33,385 nt of DNA from Bacillota bacterium (lineage in GTDB: Bacteria; Bacillota; Clostridia; Peptostreptococcales; Anaerovoracaceae). The notes below the pieces were generated by a model, which did no database searches, was not told the DNA's origin, and saw nothing but the letters and a program-made list of their open reading frames with translations. Shown one piece after another: positions 29,312 to 33,385 of this stretch. The position numbers and the translations under genes were made by a program. Where the stretch lies: NCBI GenBank assembly GCA_025361765.1, contig JANYJS010000134.1, forward strand, positions 1-33,385, given 5' to 3'. How positions within the stretch are numbered: position 1 is the stretch's first letter; each line of letters begins with the position of its first letter.

Positions 29312-30958
29312 GTGTCGACAAACTCAAGATATGAGCGGGACAAAATCACAACCGGTAATATTGCTTTTTCTCCATCAAGAACCACTATAGAAACTGCATT
29401 TTACGGAAATAATGTTCAAAAAATGGTAGATTTAAAAGAAGCTTATAAACTGGCGCAAGCAGCACAGGGAACCATTACAACAGATATGCCCGTCTATAAA
29501 CCTACTGAAATCGGACTCCCGGACGGCGCACAAATCCTACTTTTTAATGATGGTGAAACCGTCGGAAGATTTGCCGGAGCCAGAATTATTTTGGGAGAAA
29601 AAGGCATTGTTGAGGCCGATTTCGCAGCAGTTCTAAGAGAGGCTGCTTATCTGACCAGATATAAAAAAATGTACCATACAGAAACCTACATCGGTCTGGA
29701 TGAGGATTTCATGGTCAAGGCAAATCTGTTAATTCCAGAGACTTATGAAAACACTATGTATAATTGGCTCCTTAATTTCCAGTATCTGAATAACTTTTAC
29801 GATGACATGTATAGCAAATCTAAAAAAATCGGAACCGAACCCGATATCTTTATCTTATCTGATCCAGACTGGAAACATCCAAAATTCCCTGATGGCTTAG
29901 CATACTTTGATCCTGAGCACAACTGCGCTGCCCTTTTAGGACTACGTTATTTTGGCGAACATAAAAAAGGAACTTTGACCCTTGCTTGGGGAATTGCAAA
30001 TAGAAATGGCTATGCGTCCTGCCATGGCGGTCTTAAAAAAATGGAGAGAACTGATGGTAAAAAACATGTCATGGGCGTATTCGGCTTATCCGGTTCTGGC
30101 AAATCGACGCTTACCCACGCAAAACATGATGGGAAATACAACGTTACCGTGCTTCATGATGATGCCTATATTATTTCTTCGGAAAATGGATCAACGGTAG
30201 CTATGGAACCGTCCTATTTCGACAAGACTCAGGACTATCCACTGACGTCCGGCGATAATAAATTCCTGATTACCGTTCAAAACTGTGGCGCGACTATCGA
30301 TGCTGCTGGAAAGAAAGTCATTGTAACTGAGGACATTAGAAATGGCAACGGAAGAGCCATCAAATCCAAACTCTGGGCAAGCAATAGGGTAGATAAAATG
30401 TCAGACCCAATCAATACAATTGTATGGCTCATGAAAGACCATTCTTTGCCACCAGTCATCAAGCTCGAAAACCCAACACTGGCCTCAGTTATGGGAGCAG
30501 TTCTTGCCACTAAGAGGTCCTCTGCGGAGAAGCTGAGCGAGGGCGTGGACAAAGATGCGCTTATTTTTGAACCCTATGCAAACCCTTTTAGAACCTATCC
30601 ATTAAATCAGGATTATGAGAAATTCAAAGCCCTGTTTGAGCATAGAGGCGTTCAGTGTTTTATTATCAATACAGGACATTTCTTGGAGAAGAAAATTCCC
30701 AAGGAAGTGACCATTGGCATCATCGAACAGATTGTAGATGAGACGGCGGTATTTAAAGATTTCGGCAATTTAAAAGGCATAAAAACTATGGATGTTGAAG
30801 GCTTTGTACCGGATTTTGATGACCCATCCTATAATGAGCTTTTAATCAAACAGATGCATAATAGGATTGAATACCTTAATTCCTTAAAAACTTTTAAGGG
30901 CGGCAGGGATGCACTGCCCGAGGAAGCTATTGAGGCTGTAGAAGCGGTTACGAAATAA
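29312..30958 (+). CDS. pckA: Phosphoenolpyruvate carboxykinase (ATP type, divergent)
   Basis: 548 residues. The kinase P-loop is GLSGSGKST at about 258-266 (in MGVFGLSGSGKSTLTHA), with a second nucleotide/metal segment VLHDDAYII and a conserved NRNGYASCHGG block before it. The enzyme interconverts oxaloacetate plus ATP with PEP, CO2 and ADP. The loop and the DDAY segment differ from the E. coli enzyme (GLSGTGKTT; GDDEHGW), so it belongs to a divergent branch and its nucleotide preference is not certain. GTG 29312 after TTTGGAGG is chosen over the open frame reaching back to 29207, whose residues look non-coding. It is monocistronic between terminators. It could accept oxaloacetate from the aspartate pathway encoded upstream. 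Confidence 0.8.
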   Translation: MSTNSRYERDKITTGNIAFSPSRTTIETAFYGNNVQKMVDLKEAYKLAQAAQGTITTDMPVYKPTEIGLPDGAQILLFNDGETVGRFAGARIILGEKGIVEADFAAVLREAAYLTRYKKMYHTETYIGLDEDFMVKANLLIPETYENTMYNWLLNFQYLNNFYDDMYSKSKKIGTEPDIFILSDPDWKHPKFPDGLAYFDPEHNCAALLGLRYFGEHKKGTLTLAWGIANRNGYASCHGGLKKMERTDGKKHVMGVFGLSGSGKSTLTHAKHDGKYNVTVLHDDAYIISSENGSTVAMEPSYFDKTQDYPLTSGDNKFLITVQNCGATIDAAGKKVIVTEDIRNGNGRAIKSKLWASNRVDKMSDPINTIVWLMKDHSLPPVIKLENPTLASVMGAVLATKRSSAEKLSEGVDKDALIFEPYANPFRTYPLNQDYEKFKALFEHRGVQCFIINTGHFLEKKIPKEVTIGIIEQIVDETAVFKDFGNLKGIKTMDVEGFVPDFDDPSYNELLIKQMHNRIEYLNSLKTFKGGRDALPEEAIEAVEAVTK

Positions 30959-31053
30959 TAGTGCGCCGCAGTTTTAGCAGACAAATCGCCAGCCGAGGAA
31001 TGATAAATAGTATAGCAATAAAATATATATATCATAAAACAGCCAATCAATTT

Positions 31054-31083
31054 AAAAAAGGGGTGCAGACAGCACCCCTTTTA
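31054..31083 (+). terminator. Terminator after pckA
   Basis: Stem AAAAGGGGTGC (31056-31066) and GCACCCCTTTT (31072-31082) with loop AGACA. Confidence 0.9.
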
Positions 31084-31150
31084 GTAAATTCTGCCTAAAA
31101 GGATAAGGAATTTCGCTAAATGATAGCAAATGCTGCTGCAAGGAGGCGTC

Positions 31151-31939
31151 ATGGATTTTAACGACAAATTTAAAAAGGCAGTTCGGGAAAACTTCAACCG
31201 CAGTACCCGGGATTATTTATTGCTGGAAGAAGAATACGGGTTTTTTGATTCATTAACAGCATCTTTGATTTCTGCAGTAGGGCTTTCAGATCAACGGAAG
31301 GAAAGTATTACTTCAATTTTGGATATAGGATGCGGCACAGGCAGTTCTACGAGAAGACTCAATGAATTATTCCCTGGGGCTTATGTGGTAGGACTTGATT
31401 TATCTGAAAAAATGGTGGCTGCAGCCGAAAAAAATCATCCAGACTTGGATTTTATCTGTGGAGATGGGGAAAATATCGACAGTTATTTCCCCCCAAATCT
31501 TTTTAACTTAATAATATACCCTGCCTCTCTTTTTCTCATGCCGGATCAGGCGAAAACCCTTGCGGCTGCGGAAAAACTGCTGAAAGAAAACGGCATAGTT
31601 GCCGCTAGTATTCTATTAGGCCTTAAAGAAAAGACAAATCGCGAAGTTGAAAACCTTCCGATATTTAGAGGAATACTGAAAAACGTAAGCGTGGAGGACA
31701 TATTTGAAGCCCTGTTTGACGGCGTCGAGTCTAAGGCTGTAACCATTGAACTGGACCAGCACCTATTATCTGCTATTTACCGTATAGAAGCGCTTTCAGC
31801 AGGAGCTTTTCAGGGAAAAACTAAGGAGGAGAGAAATCAGGAGCTAAAACGTCTACTTGCAGAAGTCGAAAGAGAAAATCTTACTCTTATGCAGGAGTGG
31901 CGGTTTATTTTCGGTCATAAGAGAAAGACATCGAATTGA
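31151..31939 (+). CDS. Class I SAM-dependent methyltransferase
   Basis: 262 residues with a Rossmann methyltransferase fold: SAM motif I ILDIGCGTGSSTRRL (57-70), acidic motif II GLDLSEKM, motif III-like DFICGDGENI and a later LLKENGIVAASI. The pattern resembles UbiE/BioC/trans-aconitate-type small-molecule methyltransferases; the substrate is not predictable. The C-terminal 80 residues are helical and charged. ATG 31151 follows AAGGAGG; the longer frame from 31130 has no better site. It stands alone between a terminator and a 320-bp leader region. Confidence 0.9.
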   Translation: MDFNDKFKKAVRENFNRSTRDYLLLEEEYGFFDSLTASLISAVGLSDQRKESITSILDIGCGTGSSTRRLNELFPGAYVVGLDLSEKMVAAAEKNHPDLDFICGDGENIDSYFPPNLFNLIIYPASLFLMPDQAKTLAAAEKLLKENGIVAASILLGLKEKTNREVENLPIFRGILKNVSVEDIFEALFDGVESKAVTIELDQHLLSAIYRIEALSAGAFQGKTKEERNQELKRLLAEVERENLTLMQEWRFIFGHKRKTSN

Positions 31940-32063
31940 CAGGATAAAGCTGGGTTTCAGAAAATGATAATGCAATTATAAAGCAATGCGAAGCAACGCA
32001 AAATGATCGATGCAAAAAAGAGGCTAAACCGCATAAATTAGGTGGTAGTTATAGATGGGGCTA

Positions 32064-32072
32064 TGTTATAAT
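32064..32072 (+). promoter_or_regulatory. Extended -10 promoter candidate for the UPF0182 gene
   Basis: TGTTATAAT (TG-N-TATAAT) at 32064-32072 is a consensus extended -10, which does not need a good -35. It would give a leader of about 180 nt containing the 41-bp repeats. No other gene is seen in 31940-32261. Confidence 0.5.
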
Positions 32073-32135
32073 AATAGAAGTTTAATAAAATATGAATTGA
32101 CATATAGATTTACACTAAAAACCAACAAAATTATC

Positions 32136-32240
32136 AGCGGTGAAATATCCGCAAATCATCGACATCAATCCAATATAGCGGTGAAATATCTGCAAATCAT
32201 CGACATCAATCCAATATAGCGGTGAAATTATCCGCAAATA
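32136..32240 (+). repeat. 41-bp tandem repeats (2.6 copies), each with a GCGG...CCGC hairpin
   Basis: Units start at 32136, 32177 and 32218, exactly 41 bp apart; the first two differ at one base and the third is partial. Each begins AGCGGTGAAAT and contains GCGG pairing with CCGC (32137-32152; 32219-32235), with a C-to-T change weakening the middle one (CTGC at 32190). The third copy ends about 16 bp before the ribosome site of the UPF0182 gene. Confidence 0.9.
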
Positions 32241-32261
32241 ATGAAAAAAGAGGTGAAAAGG

Positions 32262-33385
32262 ATGAAAAAAGGAAGATTAGGGATCGGCGTCATAATCGCC
32301 ATTTTGCTGGTTCTCGTATCCGGATTCGGGACGCTGATACAATTCATCACGGACTATTTGTGGTTTTCGGAACTTGGCTATACCAGCGTTTTTCTAAAGC
32401 AACTATTTACACAGCTGCAGCTTGGGGTTCCATTCTTTATAATAATCATGGCTCTGACCTACTTTTATCTACGCATTCTTAAAAAAGACTACTATAAAAA
32501 AGTAGAAATAACGGGCACTCAGTTAGCCACAGAAAAGACCATCAACAGGATTTCCCTGGGTATCGGCGTAATCTTCGCATTTATTGCGACAATGGCTACG
32601 ACGACTCAGCTTTGGTTTGAAATTCTCAAATTTACCAACAGCACCTCTTTTGATATTGTTGATCCAATATTCAATTTAGATGTTTCATTTTACGTCTTCA
32701 AATATTCATTGTTGACTCAAATCAATCAGATTGTCATCGGGCTTATTTTAGCGTTTGTCGTTCTGACTTTTATATACTATTTGTTCCTTATGTCGGTCAG
32801 AAGACCTAAAATGTTCGAAAGCAAACCTTATGACTATGCAGATCAAAATGAAACTCCAAATTTTGGGGGCGTTTTCGGAAACAGACTTAGCTTCAACCAA
32901 GACAATCTTAAAGAAATACTGGCGTTGGCATCAAGACAAATTATGATTCTTGGCGCAGTCTTTTTTCTTATGGTTGGCTCAAATTTCTTCCTAAAACAGT
33001 ATAGCTTACTCTATTCTCAAACCGGAGTGCTTTACGGCGCCGGATTTACAGATATTAATGTGAGCCTTTGGGAATATAGAATACTGATCGTGCTATCTTT
33101 GATATCCGTGGTGACGGTTATTCTTGGTATCAAGCAAAAAAAATATAAACTTGCTTTGGCTGCTCCAGTTCTCATGATTATAGTTACCATACTGGGAACG
33201 GGACTTAGCATGGTGGTTCAGAATTTTATCGTATCGCCTGATGAAATCAACAAGGAAAGTCAATATCTTCAAAACAACATCACTTTCACACAAAAGGCAT
33301 ATGATTTAAATAATATCGAAATCAAAGATTTCGCAGTTAAAAACAACCTGACCAAGCAAAATCTGCTGCAAAATCAGGCGACTAT
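32262..33385 (+). CDS. UPF0182 family membrane protein (3' end outside window)
   Basis: 374 codons of an open frame starting with ATG 32262 after AGAGGTG and running off the right edge. The N-terminus has a membrane helix (about 6-29) followed by the UPF0182 signature FITDYLWFSELGYTSVFLKQL, more helices (about 48-64, 93-112, 143-166, 220-240, 271-285, 292-310), and then NFIVSPDEINKESQYLQNNI leading into the large extracytoplasmic domain typical of the family. Members are about 900 residues with seven or so N-terminal helices; function is unknown. An in-frame ATG at 32241 has no ribosome site. Its leader carries hairpin repeats. Confidence 0.92.
   Translation, partial: MKKGRLGIGVIIAILLVLVSGFGTLIQFITDYLWFSELGYTSVFLKQLFTQLQLGVPFFIIIMALTYFYLRILKKDYYKKVEITGTQLATEKTINRISLGIGVIFAFIATMATTTQLWFEILKFTNSTSFDIVDPIFNLDVSFYVFKYSLLTQINQIVIGLILAFVVLTFIYYLFLMSVRRPKMFESKPYDYADQNETPNFGGVFGNRLSFNQDNLKEILALASRQIMILGAVFFLMVGSNFFLKQYSLLYSQTGVLYGAGFTDINVSLWEYRILIVLSLISVVTVILGIKQKKYKLALAAPVLMIIVTILGTGLSMVVQNFIVSPDEINKESQYLQNNITFTQKAYDLNNIEIKDFAVKNNLTKQNLLQNQAT

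Noticed and set aside
32136..32240. CRISPR-like repeats
   Set aside because: The 41-bp units are tandem with no variable spacers, and no cas genes are present.
32222..32482. 86-codon frame rich in Arg and His
   Set aside because: It is out of frame with the UPF0182 signature that runs through the same DNA.

Overview
The window looks like chromosome of a low-GC, Gram-positive, anaerobic clostridium (class Clostridia). The evidence is AT-rich intergenic DNA, strong AGGAGG-type ribosome sites, TTG and GTG starts, sigma-54 control of amino-acid catabolism, an ATP-type PEP carboxykinase, a UPF0182 membrane protein and a copper-amine-oxidase-like stalk domain on a secreted protein. This placement is inference; there is no rRNA or other taxonomic marker.

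Left third (1-10.9 kb), phosphate and polyphosphate. A pstS 3' end enters at the left edge. It is followed by a four-gene polyphosphate operon: ppk2, ppx, ppk1 and a small Cys-containing protein. A truncated methylglyoxal synthase and an EAL-CBS-GGDEF c-di-GMP protein lie on the minus strand. A PAP2 phosphatase plus an orphan OmpR-family response regulator then face a second, unusual PstS that carries an N-terminal stalk domain. Upstream of both the PAP2/regulator pair and the second pstS there are TTNAC direct repeats with exact 11-bp spacing, as in PhoP/PhoB boxes. This ties the region into a Pho regulon.

Middle (10.9-19.1 kb). An MFS transporter is followed by a stretch of gene decay: a VOC protein lacking its C-terminus, a scrambled metallophosphoesterase, and an intact-looking 31-codon Cys/His miniprotein gene with its own ribosome site and terminator. 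Next come an MtaA-like (URO-D fold) methyltransferase, a MarR regulator, an AhpD-like CxxC protein with an operator-like dyad on its promoter, a lipoyl-domain dihydrolipoamide dehydrogenase and an overlapping lipoate-protein ligase. The last three could form a self-contained lipoyl redox relay. A tRNA-Lys(CTT) closes the section on the minus strand.

Right half (19.1-33.4 kb). A sigma-54 activator precedes a textbook -24/-12 promoter driving a YfcC-family transporter and isoaspartyl dipeptidase, followed by an aspartate-aminotransferase-like enzyme. Together these suggest uptake and catabolism of beta-aspartyl dipeptides to oxaloacetate, and a PEP carboxykinase gene lies downstream. Between them sit a 58-residue zinc-ribbon protein and a pair of uncharacterised membrane proteins, one coiled-coil and one zinc-ribbon. 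A SAM methyltransferase and the start of a UPF0182 protein, the latter preceded by three 41-bp hairpin repeats in its leader, end the window. No CRISPR array, prophage or intact transposase gene was seen.
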